Positions 53,188 through 62,582 of a stretch of DNA of 64,000 nt are shown here, piece after piece. This stretch comes from Edwardsiella tarda ATCC 15947 = NBRC 105688 (lineage in GTDB: Bacteria; Pseudomonadota; Gammaproteobacteria; Enterobacterales; Enterobacteriaceae): the NCBI RefSeq assembly GCF_003113495.2, contig NZ_CP084506.1, positions 1,488,001 to 1,552,000 on the forward strand, written 5' to 3'. A program made the position numbers and the translations under genes. The notes beneath the pieces are model-generated. The model did no database searches. It had not been told where the DNA came from and saw only the letters and a program-made list of their open reading frames with translations. Numbering within the stretch: the stretch's first letter is position 1; each line of letters opens with the position of its first letter.

Positions 53188-53580
53188 TTACACGGTGTGG
53201 TAGTGTCCGGTGTATTTGCGCCAGCTGCCCAGGTCGGTGATCTCACGCTGTCCTTCGGTGAGCCAATTCTCCGCCAATACGCCTAAGACCTCGCTGCCAT
53301 CGGCAAGCTTGACCTTACCGATGGTCAACCCGGCCGGTTCGCTCATCAGCAGTTCGGCAAAGCTGGCCAACGGCAGTGCCCAGATCTCCAGTTCGACCTG
53401 TGTGCCGCCTTGCGCCACGCGGATCATGCCCGGATGGCGATCGTTAATGCTCCATAGGCGGTAGTGGGCATCGGTGCGATCCTCACGGACGAAGACGCCG
53501 CCCGCCTGTTGCATGTTCTTGTTGAGTTCCAGGCCGCGCATTAGGGTGCCATTAACGGCCAGTAGGGTGGTGGTGGTCAT
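53188..53580 (-). CDS. Stand-alone allophanate-hydrolase C-terminal-domain protein
   Basis: A 130-residue protein resembling only the C-terminal domain of allophanate hydrolases (LLAVNGTLMRGLELNKNM, VREDRTDAHYRLWSINDRHPGM, WALPLASFAELLMSEPAGLTIG, DLGSWRKYTG). In two-domain allophanate hydrolase, that domain is reported to act on the carboxylated intermediate left by the amidase domain. No amidase domain is encoded nearby. The gene lies between carbamate kinase and the permease, so it presumably handles an intermediate of the same pathway. Confidence 0.75.
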   Translation of the reverse strand: MTTTTLLAVNGTLMRGLELNKNMQQAGGVFVREDRTDAHYRLWSINDRHPGMIRVAQGGTQVELEIWALPLASFAELLMSEPAGLTIGKVKLADGSEVLGVLAENWLTEGQREITDLGSWRKYTGHYHTV

Positions 53581-53598
53581 GCTGTTCTCCGATGAAAT

Positions 53599-54558
53599 TT
53601 ATGGGATGATCCAAGTGCCGTTCTGCTGCGCCAGCGCCGCTTTAATCGCCTGCGGCGTGGTGATCAGGCCACGGGCGTTGTTGCCGCGTTGCTGACTGGC
53701 GTCGATAAAGTTGAGGATCGCCTCGATCTTGGGCTGCATACTGCCGACGCCGAACTGGCCGGCCTGGAGCAATGTCCGCGCTTGGGCGCGATCGAGGCGA
53801 TCCAGCCACTGTTGCTGCGGTGTGGCAAAGTTAATCGCGACGCGTTCGACGCCGGTGGGGATCAGCAGTAGGTCGGCGCCGAGCTGGCTGGCGAGCAGGG
53901 CGGAGGCGAGATCCTTGTCGACCACCGCCTCGACCCCACGTAGCTGCTGTTGTGCGTCGCGCACCACGGGGATACCGCCGCCGCCGCAGGCGATGACGAT
54001 GTATCCCTGACGTACCAGTTGGGCGATGGTGTCATGTTCGATGATCGCCAACGGCGCCGGCGAGGGGACGGTACGTCGCCAACCGCGCCCGGCATCCTCC
54101 ATCACGCTCCAGCCAAGTTGCTGTTGTCGCGTTCGCGCACACGCCTCGTCGAGAAAGCCACCGATGGGTTTGCTCGGCTGGTTAAAGGCCGCGTCGTGCT
54201 CATCAACCAGCGTCTGAGTTACCAGGGTGACGACGGGCTTGGCGATGCCGCGCCGCGCCAGCTCGTTGTGTAGCGCCTTTTGGAACATGTAGCCGATGGC
54301 GCCCTGGGTGTCGCCGACCGCATAATCCAGCGGGACAGGGGCGATCTCGTCGCTGGCCAACTCGGAACGGCGCAGGATGAAGCCAACCTGGGGGCCGTTG
54401 CCATGCGTTATCACCAGATCCCAGCCCGCGTCGACCATATCGGTGATGTGCCGTACGCTTTCCATTACGGCGGCATATTGATCGGGAATACTGTTGCGTC
54501 GCTCATCCTGGATCAGGGCGTTACCGCCGACGGCGACGACGGCTAATGGCTTACTCAT
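53599..54558 (-). CDS. allK: Carbamate kinase (AllK/ArcC-type)
   Basis: A 319-residue kinase that converts carbamoyl phosphate and ADP to ATP, CO2 and ammonia. Motifs are VVAVGGNALIQDERRNS, VITHGNGPQVGFILRRSE, VIACGGGGIPVV and VVDKDLASALLASQLGADLLLIPTGVERV. In E. coli the equivalent AllK (YbcF) serves oxalurate breakdown beside AllFGH. The ATG overlaps the preceding gene (ATGA). No arginine deiminase genes are adjacent, so the ArcC role is unlikely. Confidence 0.92.
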   Translation of the reverse strand: MSKPLAVVAVGGNALIQDERRNSIPDQYAAVMESVRHITDMVDAGWDLVITHGNGPQVGFILRRSELASDEIAPVPLDYAVGDTQGAIGYMFQKALHNELARRGIAKPVVTLVTQTLVDEHDAAFNQPSKPIGGFLDEACARTRQQQLGWSVMEDAGRGWRRTVPSPAPLAIIEHDTIAQLVRQGYIVIACGGGGIPVVRDAQQQLRGVEAVVDKDLASALLASQLGADLLLIPTGVERVAINFATPQQQWLDRLDRAQARTLLQAGQFGVGSMQPKIEAILNFIDASQQRGNNARGLITTPQAIKAALAQQNGTWIIP

Positions 54559-55976
54559 TGTGCTTCTCCTTGGGCGACGCGTTGGGCCAGGGCACGGATC
54601 GCCGCGTTAAAGCAAGGCATCGGCGCGGTGGTGATCCCCGCCCCGATCTGGCCGATGCCCGCCTGCTTGTGGGCGATCCCGGTGTTGATGATGGGCAGGA
54701 TGCCGCGATCGACCACCTTGCGGGCGTCGATGCCGGCGGCGGTGGGGGCGAAGTTGAGCGCCGGCAGGGTAAAGGCGGGGTTATTCCCCAGCGTGATGGC
54801 CTGCATACGTCGACTGTTGTTGGTGGCATCGGCCGGGGTGCCGCCGACAAACTTCACGATGGCCGGCGAGGAGGCCATGGCGAAACCGCCGACCCCCGCG
54901 GTCTCGGTGATGGCGCTGTCCCCCAGATCGGCGGCGGCGTCATCGACGCCATAGCCAGGGAAGAATAGCCCCTCGACGGCGTTGGCCGGGGCCTGGAACC
55001 ACTGATCGCCGGTGCCAGATAGACGGATACCGAAGTTCACCCCGTTACGTGCCATCACCGTCACCAGTGAGCTGAAAGGCACCCCGGCGGCGGCGTCCAT
55101 CATCGCCTTACAGGCCGCCATCGACAGGTTGAGGAAGAAGTGATCGTTGGCGGTGATAAAGGCGACGCTACTTTGCAACTGAGGCAAAGGCAGGTCGCAG
55201 GCCAGCAGGGCGGGCAGTAGGCGCTTGATCAATAGCCCGGTGGCGGCGGCGTTGCGGTTATGCACCTCGTCACCCATGTGCAGCGCCTGCGCCATCAACG
55301 GCTTAAGTTCCAGCTCACCCAGCTGGTGGATGGCGGCCTTGAGCGCCGGAGCCAACTGATCGCGCATCCAGCTTAGGCGGGTAAGCACCTCCTGGCTGTT
55401 GGCACCGAAGCGCAGCACCTTGCCTAACCCCTCGTTAAAGTTGCTGAAGGTGCGCTGGCCGTTGCTTTTATTTTCCACCACCCATAATGGCATCGACGGG
55501 CTGATGATCCCTGCCATCGGTCCGACGGCGTGGTAGTGATGGCAGGGTTCGAGGCTGATTTCGCCCGTCGTGATCTGGCGTTCGGCCGCCTGGTGGCTAT
55601 CGGCCCAGCCTTCGAACAGGATGGCGCCGATGATCGCCCCCTTGACCGGACCACACATCGCCTGCCAGTCGATCGGCGGACCGGCATGCAGAATACGCTT
55701 CTGCTGCGCCAGCGCCGGGATCGCCTCGCGCGCGCTCATGACGTCGATCAATACCGGCTGTGCCTCGAGGTAACGCGCCATGGCGATCTGGTTGGCCTGC
55801 TCGACGAGCGGGTGCGCCAGCAGGGTGGCGAGATCGAGACCGGTTGCGATGTCGCCCTGAGCGGGCGGCTGCCAGTTGAGGGCGATCACCTCGCCGCCGA
55901 CCTGCTGGATGGTGTTGGCAAAGCTTTGTAGCCCGGCATTGACGACCTTTAACGGCTGACTAAATAAGGTGTTCAT
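54555..55976 (-). CDS. allG: AllG/YlbE-type subunit of oxamate carbamoyltransferase (DUF1116)
   Basis: A 473-residue DUF1116 protein (NTLFSQPLKVVNAGLQSFA, GPMAGIISPSMPLWVVENK, MGDEVHNRNAAATGLLIKRL, ARNGVNFGIRLSGTGDQWF). With AllF and AllH it forms the E. coli enzyme that transfers the carbamoyl group between oxalurate and phosphate. The start at 55976 forms an ATGA overlap with allF; longer in-frame reading lies inside allF. The subunit roles are taken from the E. coli system; the substrate here is not proven. Confidence 0.87.
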   Translation of the reverse strand: MNTLFSQPLKVVNAGLQSFANTIQQVGGEVIALNWQPPAQGDIATGLDLATLLAHPLVEQANQIAMARYLEAQPVLIDVMSAREAIPALAQQKRILHAGPPIDWQAMCGPVKGAIIGAILFEGWADSHQAAERQITTGEISLEPCHHYHAVGPMAGIISPSMPLWVVENKSNGQRTFSNFNEGLGKVLRFGANSQEVLTRLSWMRDQLAPALKAAIHQLGELELKPLMAQALHMGDEVHNRNAAATGLLIKRLLPALLACDLPLPQLQSSVAFITANDHFFLNLSMAACKAMMDAAAGVPFSSLVTVMARNGVNFGIRLSGTGDQWFQAPANAVEGLFFPGYGVDDAAADLGDSAITETAGVGGFAMASSPAIVKFVGGTPADATNNSRRMQAITLGNNPAFTLPALNFAPTAAGIDARKVVDRGILPIINTGIAHKQAGIGQIGAGITTAPMPCFNAAIRALAQRVAQGEAQ

Positions 55977-57535
55977 GCGCTTACTTCCTTTTTCTTCTGA
56001 GCTTGAATGTGTGCGACGTAACTGGCCCATTGGGCGGCCTGAGCATTGCAATCGGCGACCAGGATGCCGGCCTGACGGAGCGCCTGGATCTGCTGGCTGC
56101 GGCACTGCGGATCGGCCTCGGTGCCGCAGACATGGGCGATCAGCAGCGGAGCGTGCTGCCGGTCGATCTGCGTCAGTTGCTCCAGCAGCGCCTGCGCCGG
56201 GGCGTCGGCGGCGCCGTAACCCAGCACCAGGTCGAAGAGCACCACGGCGCAGCTGGGATCGCGCAACTCCGCCAGCAGGCGTTGGTTGCGCAGCGTTGGA
56301 TCGATCATCGGATGGGGCTTGCCGCGGGTGAAGTCATCGTCGCCCATGTCGATCAGGGTATGGTCATGACTGCGCCAGATGTCGCTCAGGGGGGCGTTGC
56401 CGGCGATCGGCGTGTTGGAGTGAGCGATCAGCCCCTGTTGTTGGCAGATGAGCTGCGCTTCGTAACAGAAGGTACCGCCAGCGAAGACGCCGCGAATGGC
56501 CTGACGTTCGGCGTTGAGCTCCTGGCTGGCCTGTTGCAGTGAGGCCATCTGTGCTGCGGATAACGTCGGCTGCGTTGGCGGCAGCGCCTGCTGGTTGAGT
56601 AGCGCGACGGCGATATCGGCGGCGCTGGCCAGGGTCGGCGCGGCGGTGACGTTCGGGCGCGTGATAGTCTCGGGTGCGGCGCCGAGGAAGTTGACCACCA
56701 CCGGTTTCGCCGCGGATTGGGCCTGCGCCAGGATGCGTTCGGCGACGGCGCGAGCCGGCGGCTTCGAGATCAACACGATGACTTGCGTGTCGTCATCCTC
56801 CGCCAGCGCCTGCAGGCCGAACAGCATGGAGAGGCCGCCGATCGCCTCGCTGAGATCGTGCCCGCCGGTGCCTAATGCCTGCGAGATGCCCGTCCCGAGC
56901 TGATCGAGGCGGCAGGTGACCTCCTGTAGCCCGGTTCCGGAGGCGGCGACGAGGCCGATCGCTCCGCGGCGCACCACGTTGGCGAAGCCCAGCGGTGTGC
57001 CGTTGACGATGGCGGTGCCGCAGTCCGGCCCCATCACCATGCGTTGGCAGGCTTGGGCATGCAGCTTGATCGCCCGCTCTTGCTCCAGGCTGACGTTGTC
57101 GCTGAACATCATCACGTTCATGCCAAGGTTCAAGGCCTTCAGCGCCTCGGCGGCGGCGTAATCGCCGGGCACGGAGATCAGGGCTAAGTTGGCGTCCGGC
57201 ATCACCTCCTGAGCCATGGCGAGGCTGACCAGTTCTGGCGTCTTGATGCCCTCGCCGCCGCTCTCTTCCGGCTTGCTGTTCAGGCGTTGTTCCGCCAGCA
57301 GCAGGGCGTCGGCACAGGCCTGCGTGTCGCCCTGCACGGCGATGATCAGATCGTTAGGCCCGGCTTGGATATCGTCGCCCAGCCCGGCATCGCGCAGTTG
57401 CCCCAGGTTGGTGGGCGTGCCCATCACCACCGAGGCCTGATGAATCCCAGGTAGCTTACTGATTTGTGAAGAGATCTGCATCAGGGAGACCGAGTCCTGA
57501 TACAGATTGTTGAAGACGGTGTAATTCACATTCAT
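55973..57535 (-). CDS. allF: AllF/FdrA-type subunit of oxamate carbamoyltransferase
   Basis: A 520-residue FdrA-family protein with succinyl-CoA-synthetase-like domains. MGTPTNLGQLRDAGLG is near the N-terminus, ALISVPGDYAAAEALKALNLGMNVMMFSDNVSLEQERAIK follows in parts, and MGPDCGTAIVNGTPLGFANVV is the central conserved block. The C-terminal part has VLFDLVLGYGAADAPAQALL. In E. coli FdrA has been renamed AllF as part of the AllFGH carbamoyltransferase. It is coupled to allG by ATGA. Confidence 0.88.
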   Translation of the reverse strand: MNVNYTVFNNLYQDSVSLMQISSQISKLPGIHQASVVMGTPTNLGQLRDAGLGDDIQAGPNDLIIAVQGDTQACADALLLAEQRLNSKPEESGGEGIKTPELVSLAMAQEVMPDANLALISVPGDYAAAEALKALNLGMNVMMFSDNVSLEQERAIKLHAQACQRMVMGPDCGTAIVNGTPLGFANVVRRGAIGLVAASGTGLQEVTCRLDQLGTGISQALGTGGHDLSEAIGGLSMLFGLQALAEDDDTQVIVLISKPPARAVAERILAQAQSAAKPVVVNFLGAAPETITRPNVTAAPTLASAADIAVALLNQQALPPTQPTLSAAQMASLQQASQELNAERQAIRGVFAGGTFCYEAQLICQQQGLIAHSNTPIAGNAPLSDIWRSHDHTLIDMGDDDFTRGKPHPMIDPTLRNQRLLAELRDPSCAVVLFDLVLGYGAADAPAQALLEQLTQIDRQHAPLLIAHVCGTEADPQCRSQQIQALRQAGILVADCNAQAAQWASYVAHIQAQKKKEVSA

Positions 57536-57635
57536 TGCATTATATCCATTGTTTCTGTCGCCTAAATTCGCTGAATTTGGGCAAAGCGAAGCCGCGCAGC
57601 GAGCGAAACGGCTGCGGAGGACTCCCAGGTATCAT
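57536..57635. other. Gap between allH and allF
   Basis: A 100-base gap, the largest inside this operon. It contains several short inverted repeats (for example AAATTCGCTGAATTT at 57563-57577) that could form RNA structure affecting allF expression or mRNA stability. No promoter is obvious. Confidence 0.35.
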
Positions 57636-58493
57636 TCACTGCACGGCGTTAAGCGTTCGCATGCCGTGCAGCAGGCCGGCCAGACAATCCACGCCGGAAG
57701 TGGCACCGAAGCGCATGACGCGCTCGGCAGCGGCGTGGAGGGCAGCCGGCGCTGTATTCGTGCTCAGCTGACTGAGCAGATGGTAAATCGGTTGTGAGAA
57801 GTGCCCCTGCAGGGCGCGGCTCAGGTAGTGTGCGCTGATGTCGGTGGTCAGGGTTAAATGTGCCTGAATGATGCCGCGTAATCGCTCACGATGGGCCGCC
57901 AAGGTCGGGGAGAGTGGCCACCAGGTGAGGGCGGCCAGGTAACCCAACAGGTAGTCATCACCATCCGGCGTCAGCCCTTTACCGTAGCCAATCAGACAGG
58001 GCACTTGCAGCTCAAGGCGCTCCGGCGTCTCCTGAGGAATAAGCGCGCCTGAGCGCGTCAGTGGCTGCCACGCGAGATCGCTGACACAGGTGTGTGCCAG
58101 GCCGTATTGCTGTAACTGCGCACACAGCCGCGGGTAGTGCGTGGCAAACGCCGCCGCCGTAAGCGGCCGGGTCGCGCTGCGCGCCGTGGGTCGCCAGACG
58201 GGCGCGTGGCGCAGATCGATCTCGAAACGTTCCGCCAATAAGCGGCCCGCCACCAGCCTGACGGGGGCGTGCCGGACGGCCATATGCCGCCACTCCCAGC
58301 CTACCGGCAGGGCGACCCGCAGCGCATCGGGTAAATCGGGGTAGCGCTGGCCGCACAGTAGCGTGAACAGCGCTCCTTGGGCATCGCGCAGATTGAGCGC
58401 GTGTGCGAAGCTGCTGTGTACCGACAACGACTGCGCGCTACGCTCGGCGGCAAGATAGCCACACGAGAGCGCGGGAAGCAGCGGCGGCCTCAT
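57636..58493 (-). CDS. allH: AllH/YlbF-type subunit of oxamate carbamoyltransferase (DUF2877)
   Basis: A 285-residue DUF2877 protein. The family signature is GYGKGLTPDGDDYLLGYLAAL near residues 175-195, and SVHSSFAHALNL and GATSGVDCLAGLLHGM are also conserved. It corresponds to YlbF/AllH, the third subunit of the AllFGH enzyme. The ATG at 58493 lies 5 bases after the stop of the hydrolase gene. A longer frame overlaps that gene and is rejected. Confidence 0.83.
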   Translation of the reverse strand: MRPPLLPALSCGYLAAERSAQSLSVHSSFAHALNLRDAQGALFTLLCGQRYPDLPDALRVALPVGWEWRHMAVRHAPVRLVAGRLLAERFEIDLRHAPVWRPTARSATRPLTAAAFATHYPRLCAQLQQYGLAHTCVSDLAWQPLTRSGALIPQETPERLELQVPCLIGYGKGLTPDGDDYLLGYLAALTWWPLSPTLAAHRERLRGIIQAHLTLTTDISAHYLSRALQGHFSQPIYHLLSQLSTNTAPAALHAAAERVMRFGATSGVDCLAGLLHGMRTLNAVQ

Positions 58494-58498
58494 ATGAC

Positions 58499-59167
58499 TT
58501 AGCCCTGTAACCCGGCGATGATGGAGTCGGCGTCGCTGACCCAGCCGAAGATCGCTCCCTGCGCCTTGATCATCTCCAGCGCGGATTTCTGGAACTCGGG
58601 GAAGTAGGAGCCGACGCAATCGGCCGGGATGATGCACTGATAACCGCGATCGTTGGCTTCGCGCACGGTGGTATTGACGCACACCTCGGTGGTCACCCCG
58701 CAGACGATCAGCGTCTTGATGCCATGGTTTTGTAGGATCAGCTGCAGATCGGTCTGGTAGAAGGCGCCTTTACCCGGCTTATCGACCACCGGCTCCCCGG
58801 CGATAGGGTAGAGCTCTGGGATGATGTCGTGGCCTGGTTCGCCTCGCACCAGGATGCGACCCATCGGGCCCGGCTCGCCGATGAAGGTCTTTCCGCCACG
58901 GGTGAGCTTGGCGGCGGGGCAGTCGCTCAGATCGGCGCGATGCCCTTCGCGGGTATGGATCACCAACAGCTGATGGGCGCGCGCGGCGGCGAGCACTTTT
59001 TGGCAGGGGGCAATGGCGCTACGCACCAGCGAGACATCATTACCGAGCGCCTCGCCAAAGCCGCCGGCCTCGACGAAGTCACGCTGCATGTCGATCATCA
59101 CCAGCGCGGTGCTCTGGGGATCGAAGGGCAGGGCGAAGGGTTGAGCCTGGAATGTCTGTTGCGTCAT
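58499..59167 (-). CDS. Isochorismatase-fold cysteine hydrolase, biuret-hydrolase-like
   Basis: A 222-residue cysteine hydrolase with the family triad Asp26 (VMIDMQRDF), Lys130 (VVDKPGKGAF) and Cys163 (CGVTTEVCVNTT). Several stretches match, from memory, Rhizobium biuret amidohydrolase: IHTREGHRADLSD, GEPGPMGRILVRGEPGHDI, IPELYPI, REANDRGYQC. It is therefore more likely to cut biuret, N-carbamoyl or ureido compounds than isochorismate. The start at 59167 follows AGGAGAAG. It is the first gene of the operon and would feed the carbamoyltransferase and carbamate kinase. Confidence 0.82.
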   Translation of the reverse strand: MTQQTFQAQPFALPFDPQSTALVMIDMQRDFVEAGGFGEALGNDVSLVRSAIAPCQKVLAAARAHQLLVIHTREGHRADLSDCPAAKLTRGGKTFIGEPGPMGRILVRGEPGHDIIPELYPIAGEPVVDKPGKGAFYQTDLQLILQNHGIKTLIVCGVTTEVCVNTTVREANDRGYQCIIPADCVGSYFPEFQKSALEMIKAQGAIFGWVSDADSIIAGLQG

Positions 59168-59536
59168 GGTACTTCTCCTGTGCGTTGAATTAACCATCCG
59201 TTATCTCTGGAGGCGAGTATTCCCGACAATAGCGCGTTGCGACAGGAAAATAGTTTGCCGCACAGCGGCAAAATTTTTGCAGCGAGCGGGCGGTGGCACG
59301 CCAGGGTGTGAGGGCGCTCATGGCGAAGTTCGCAGCATCAATATAATCGATGATGAGTATTTTTTAATTCAAAAAATTAGTTGATGGAGTGTGATGACGC
59401 CCGCCTATTTTACCGTCATGTTCGAGGGGAAAGTGCGGGGCGCAAGAAGTGTCTGCGCCGTCTGGCGGAATGGGGCTAAGGTAAAAGCATCAGGTTAACG
59501 CCCTGTGGCGGATCACGATCAGAGGAGGAGTGGAGG
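59168..59536. other. Divergent promoter region between the hydrolase operon and fumC
   Basis: No gene is seen. A short AT-rich block (about 59339-59385) includes a near-palindrome ATTTTTT-AATTC-AAAAAAT (59359-59377), a candidate regulator site. The rest is GC-rich. Promoters for both directions must lie here. Confidence 0.45.
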
Positions 59537-60937
59537 ATGACGAGGTATCGTACTGAAAGCGACTCGATGGGGGAGGTCGCCGTCGCGGCGGAGCAGTTGT
59601 GGGGCGCACAGACGCAACGCTCGCTGACGCATTTCCGTATCTCCGACGAGAAGATGCCGAGCGCCTTGATCCACGCCTTGGTGCGGATCAAACGGGCGGC
59701 GGCCCAGGTCAATCGGGAGCTTGGCCTGTTGAGTGCCGAGAAGGCGGCGGCGATAAGCCAGGCGGCCGATGAGGTGTTGGCGGGTCAGCACCCGGAGGCG
59801 TTTCCCTTGGTGGTGTGGCAGACCGGATCGGGGACACAGAGCAACATGAACGTCAACGAGGTGTTGGCGAATCGCGCGAGTGAGTTGTTGGGCGGCGAAC
59901 GGGGGATGGCGCGCCGGGTGCATCCCAATGACGATGTGAATAAGAGCCAGAGCTCTAACGACGTCTTCCCCAGCGCGATGCATGTCGCCGCCAGTGTGGC
60001 ACTACGCGAGCAGTTGCTCCCCGCGCTACAGCAGCTGGCGACGACGCTGCATGCCAAGGCGCACGCCTTCGCCGCTATCGTGAAGATCGGTCGTACGCAT
60101 CTCCAGGACGCGACGCCGCTGACGCTCGGCCAGGAGATCTCCGGCTGGGTCGCCATGTTGGATCACGCTCGCCAACACATCGAGGCAAGCTTGCCGCATC
60201 TAGCCGAATTGGCCTTGGGCGGTACGGCAGTGGGAACCGGCCTCAATAGCCCGCCCGAGTATGCGCCGCGCGTCACGGCGTTGTTGGCGGAGATGTGCGG
60301 ACAGCCCTTCGTCAGCGCGCCCAACAAGTTCGAGGCGCTGGCGAGTTGCGATGCCCTGGTGCAGGCGCATGGTGCCCTGAAGGGGTTAGCGGCCTCGTTG
60401 ATGAAGATCGCCAACGATGTCCGTTGGCTGGCGTCTGGCCCGCGTTGCGGCATCGGCGAGATCCAGATCCCGGAAAACGAGCCGGGTAGCTCGATCATGC
60501 CGGGCAAGGTGAATCCGACACAGTGTGAGGCGTTGACCATGATCTGCTGCCAAGTGATGGGGAACGATGTGGCGATCACCATGGGGGGCGCCTCGGGTAA
60601 CTTCGAGTTAAATGTCTACCGCCCGATGGTGATCTATAACTTCTTGCAGTCGGCACGCCTGCTGGCGGATGGCATGGCCAGCTTCGAGCACTATTGCGCG
60701 CGCGGCATCGAGGCGAATCGCGAGCGCATTGCACACTGGCTGGAGGCCTCGTTAATGCTGGTCACCGCCTTGAGCCCGCACATCGGTTATGACAAGGCCG
60801 CGGCGATCGCCGAGAAGGCACACCGCGAGGGATTGACCCTGAAGGCCGCCGCATTGGCGCTGAATTTTCTGACGGAGGAGGAGTTTACGCGTTGGGTGCG
60901 CCCCGAGCGCATGGTCGGTCAGCCGGCGGCGCGTTAG
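59537..60937 (+). CDS. fumC: Class II fumarate hydratase FumC
   Basis: A 466-residue iron-independent fumarase catalysing fumarate to malate in the citric acid cycle. It has the superfamily signature [11 protein letters not shown] at residues about 316-326, plus [32 protein letters not shown] and the [17 protein letters not shown] helix. AGGAGGAG lies upstream of the ATG at 59537. It is a single gene; a terminator follows. Confidence 0.96.
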   Translation: MTRYRTESDSMGEVAVAAEQLWGAQTQRSLTHFRISDEKMPSALIHALVRIKRAAAQVNRELGLLSAEKAAAISQAADEVLAGQHPEAFPLVVWQTGSGTQSNMNVNEVLANRASELLGGERGMARRVHPNDDVNKSQSSNDVFPSAMHVAASVALREQLLPALQQLATTLHAKAHAFAAIVKIGRTHLQDATPLTLGQEISGWVAMLDHARQHIEASLPHLAELALGGTAVGTGLNSPPEYAPRVTALLAEMCGQPFVSAPNKFEALASCDALVQAHGALKGLAASLMKIANDVRWLASGPRCGIGEIQIPENEPGSSIMPGKVNPTQCEALTMICCQVMGNDVAITMGGASGNFELNVYRPMVIYNFLQSARLLADGMASFEHYCARGIEANRERIAHWLEASLMLVTALSPHIGYDKAAAIAEKAHREGLTLKAAALALNFLTEEEFTRWVRPERMVGQPAAR

Positions 60938-60956
60938 GGGACGTCGCGCCGGGCGG

Positions 60957-60981
60957 GAGGGGGCGTGGGGGATGCCCCCTC
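60957..60981 (+). terminator. Terminator between fumC and nikE
   Basis: GAGGGGGC (60957-60964) pairs with GCCCCCTC (60974-60981), an 8-bp stem with a 9-base loop, followed by TT. It lies between two convergent units and may serve both directions. Confidence 0.65.
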
Positions 60982-61008
60982 TTGCCGCCTGAACGGCGCC
61001 AGGCAGGG

Positions 61009-61821
61009 TTAGCGGGGCGTCGCGTCTTCCGCCGGTGCATGGCGGCGCGGGGGAAAGGCGGGCAGTACCGCCTGCTGGAGTGCCCGTCCGGCGGCGGAGG
61101 TGAGCGTCAGGCGTTCAGCGACGGTTTGCGTCTCGACGATCTGCCCTTGGTCCATCACGACCACTCGGTGGCAGAAGCGTTCAACCAGGCGCAGATCATG
61201 GGTGATGAACAGATAGCTGGTGTCCCGCTGCTGCTGGATCCGTTTGAGTAGCGCGATGATCTCGGCCTGTAACACCAGGTCGAGGCTAGAGACGGCTTCG
61301 TCGAGGATCAGCAATTTGGGGTTGACCACCAACGCCCGCGCCAGGCAGACGCGCTGGAGCTGGCCGCCGCTCAACTGGGGAGGGCGTTGGTCGAGCACCC
61401 TCTCGTCCAACTCCACCGCCTGCAGTATCTCGCTGGCTCGCACCCGTTGCTCCGCCGAGGAGAGCGACAGCAGATGGCGCATCGGCTCGCGCAGGATCGC
61501 CCGTACCGTCTGGCGTGGATCGACCGCGCTGATCGCATCTTGGAACACCAGTTGGATGTCGCGGCGGAACGCCTTTTTCGCCCGCCGATCGAGCTGTGGC
61601 AGGGGGGTATCATGCCAGCATACGCGCCCTTGCGTGGGCGACTCCAACCCGACTAACAGGCGCGCCAGCGTGCTCTTGCCGCAGCCGCTGCGCCCCAGCA
61701 GGGCGACACTCTCGCCGCGATGCAGTTGCAACGAGATCGCCTGGAGAACCGGTTGTGTCTGGCGTCCCAATGCCGCGAGGCGATAGTGGTGGGAGAGGGT
61801 CTGCGTACTGAGTAGGCTCAT
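61009..61821 (-). CDS. nikE: Nickel ABC transporter ATPase NikE
   Basis: A 270-residue ATPase (268 in E. coli). Walker A is GRSGCGKST, the signature [15 protein letters not shown], Walker [13 protein letters not shown] and the switch His in [12 protein letters not shown]. It is the last gene of the nikABCDE-type operon, overlapping nikD by four bases. A dipeptide-type transporter is the alternative, but the sequence pattern fits NikE. No nikR follows. Confidence 0.87.
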   Translation of the reverse strand: MSLLSTQTLSHHYRLAALGRQTQPVLQAISLQLHRGESVALLGRSGCGKSTLARLLVGLESPTQGRVCWHDTPLPQLDRRAKKAFRRDIQLVFQDAISAVDPRQTVRAILREPMRHLLSLSSAEQRVRASEILQAVELDERVLDQRPPQLSGGQLQRVCLARALVVNPKLLILDEAVSSLDLVLQAEIIALLKRIQQQRDTSYLFITHDLRLVERFCHRVVVMDQGQIVETQTVAERLTLTSAAGRALQQAVLPAFPPRRHAPAEDATPR

Positions 61822-62582
61822 CCGGCGATCTCCAGGCCATACAGGGCCAAATGTGCGGCGACTAACGCCCGCGTCACGTCGTGGTGGGGCGCGTGGAACA
61901 CCTGCTCGACTGTGCCTTGCTCCACCACCCGTCCATCGGCCATCACCGCCACATCATCCGCCAGGCGGGCGACGACCCCCATGTCATGGGTGACCAGCAG
62001 CATGCCGGGTGCGCGTTGGCGCATGATCGTCGCCAGCAGATCCAGGACGCGCGCCTGCGCCACCACATCGAGATCGGTGGTCGGCTCGTCGGCGATGAGA
62101 AACGGCGCGTCGCTCAGCAGCGCCATGGCGATCATCATCCGTTGCAACATGCCGCCGCTCATCTCGAAGGGATAGCTCTGTAATACCCGCTGGGGATCAT
62201 CCAAGCCGACCGCCATCAGGGCGCGTGTCAGCGTGTCGTCGTCTGCCGGTTTCGCCAACGCCAGGCAGGTTTCTCGGGCATGGCTGGCCATGGTGTGCAG
62301 GGGATTAAAGGCGCTGCGCGGATTCTGCATGATGGTGGCGACATGGCGGCCACGCAGCGCGGCGGGGGCGATGGGCACGCCATCCAGCCGGATCTGACCG
62401 GCCAGTTGGCGCACCCCGGCGGGTAGGACGCCCAGCGTGGCGGCGCAGGTCAGGGACTTGCCGCTGCCGCTGCTGCCGACCAACGCCAGTACTCGGCCGC
62501 GTCGTAGGGTCAGCGAGACCTCGTGCACCAGCGGGCGCGCCGCCTGGAGGGAGATCTGGTGTAAATCGAGTCGTTGCGGCAT
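61818..62582 (-). CDS. nikD: Nickel ABC transporter ATPase NikD
   Basis: A 254-residue ATPase, the same length as E. coli NikD. Walker A is [10 protein letters not shown], the signature [15 protein letters not shown], Walker [13 protein letters not shown] and the switch His in VTHDMGVV. It pairs with NikE to energise uptake. It overlaps nikC by one base and nikE by four. Confidence 0.87.
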   Translation of the reverse strand: MPQRLDLHQISLQAARPLVHEVSLTLRRGRVLALVGSSGSGKSLTCAATLGVLPAGVRQLAGQIRLDGVPIAPAALRGRHVATIMQNPRSAFNPLHTMASHARETCLALAKPADDDTLTRALMAVGLDDPQRVLQSYPFEMSGGMLQRMMIAMALLSDAPFLIADEPTTDLDVVAQARVLDLLATIMRQRAPGMLLVTHDMGVVARLADDVAVMADGRVVEQGTVEQVFHAPHHDVTRALVAAHLALYGLEIAG

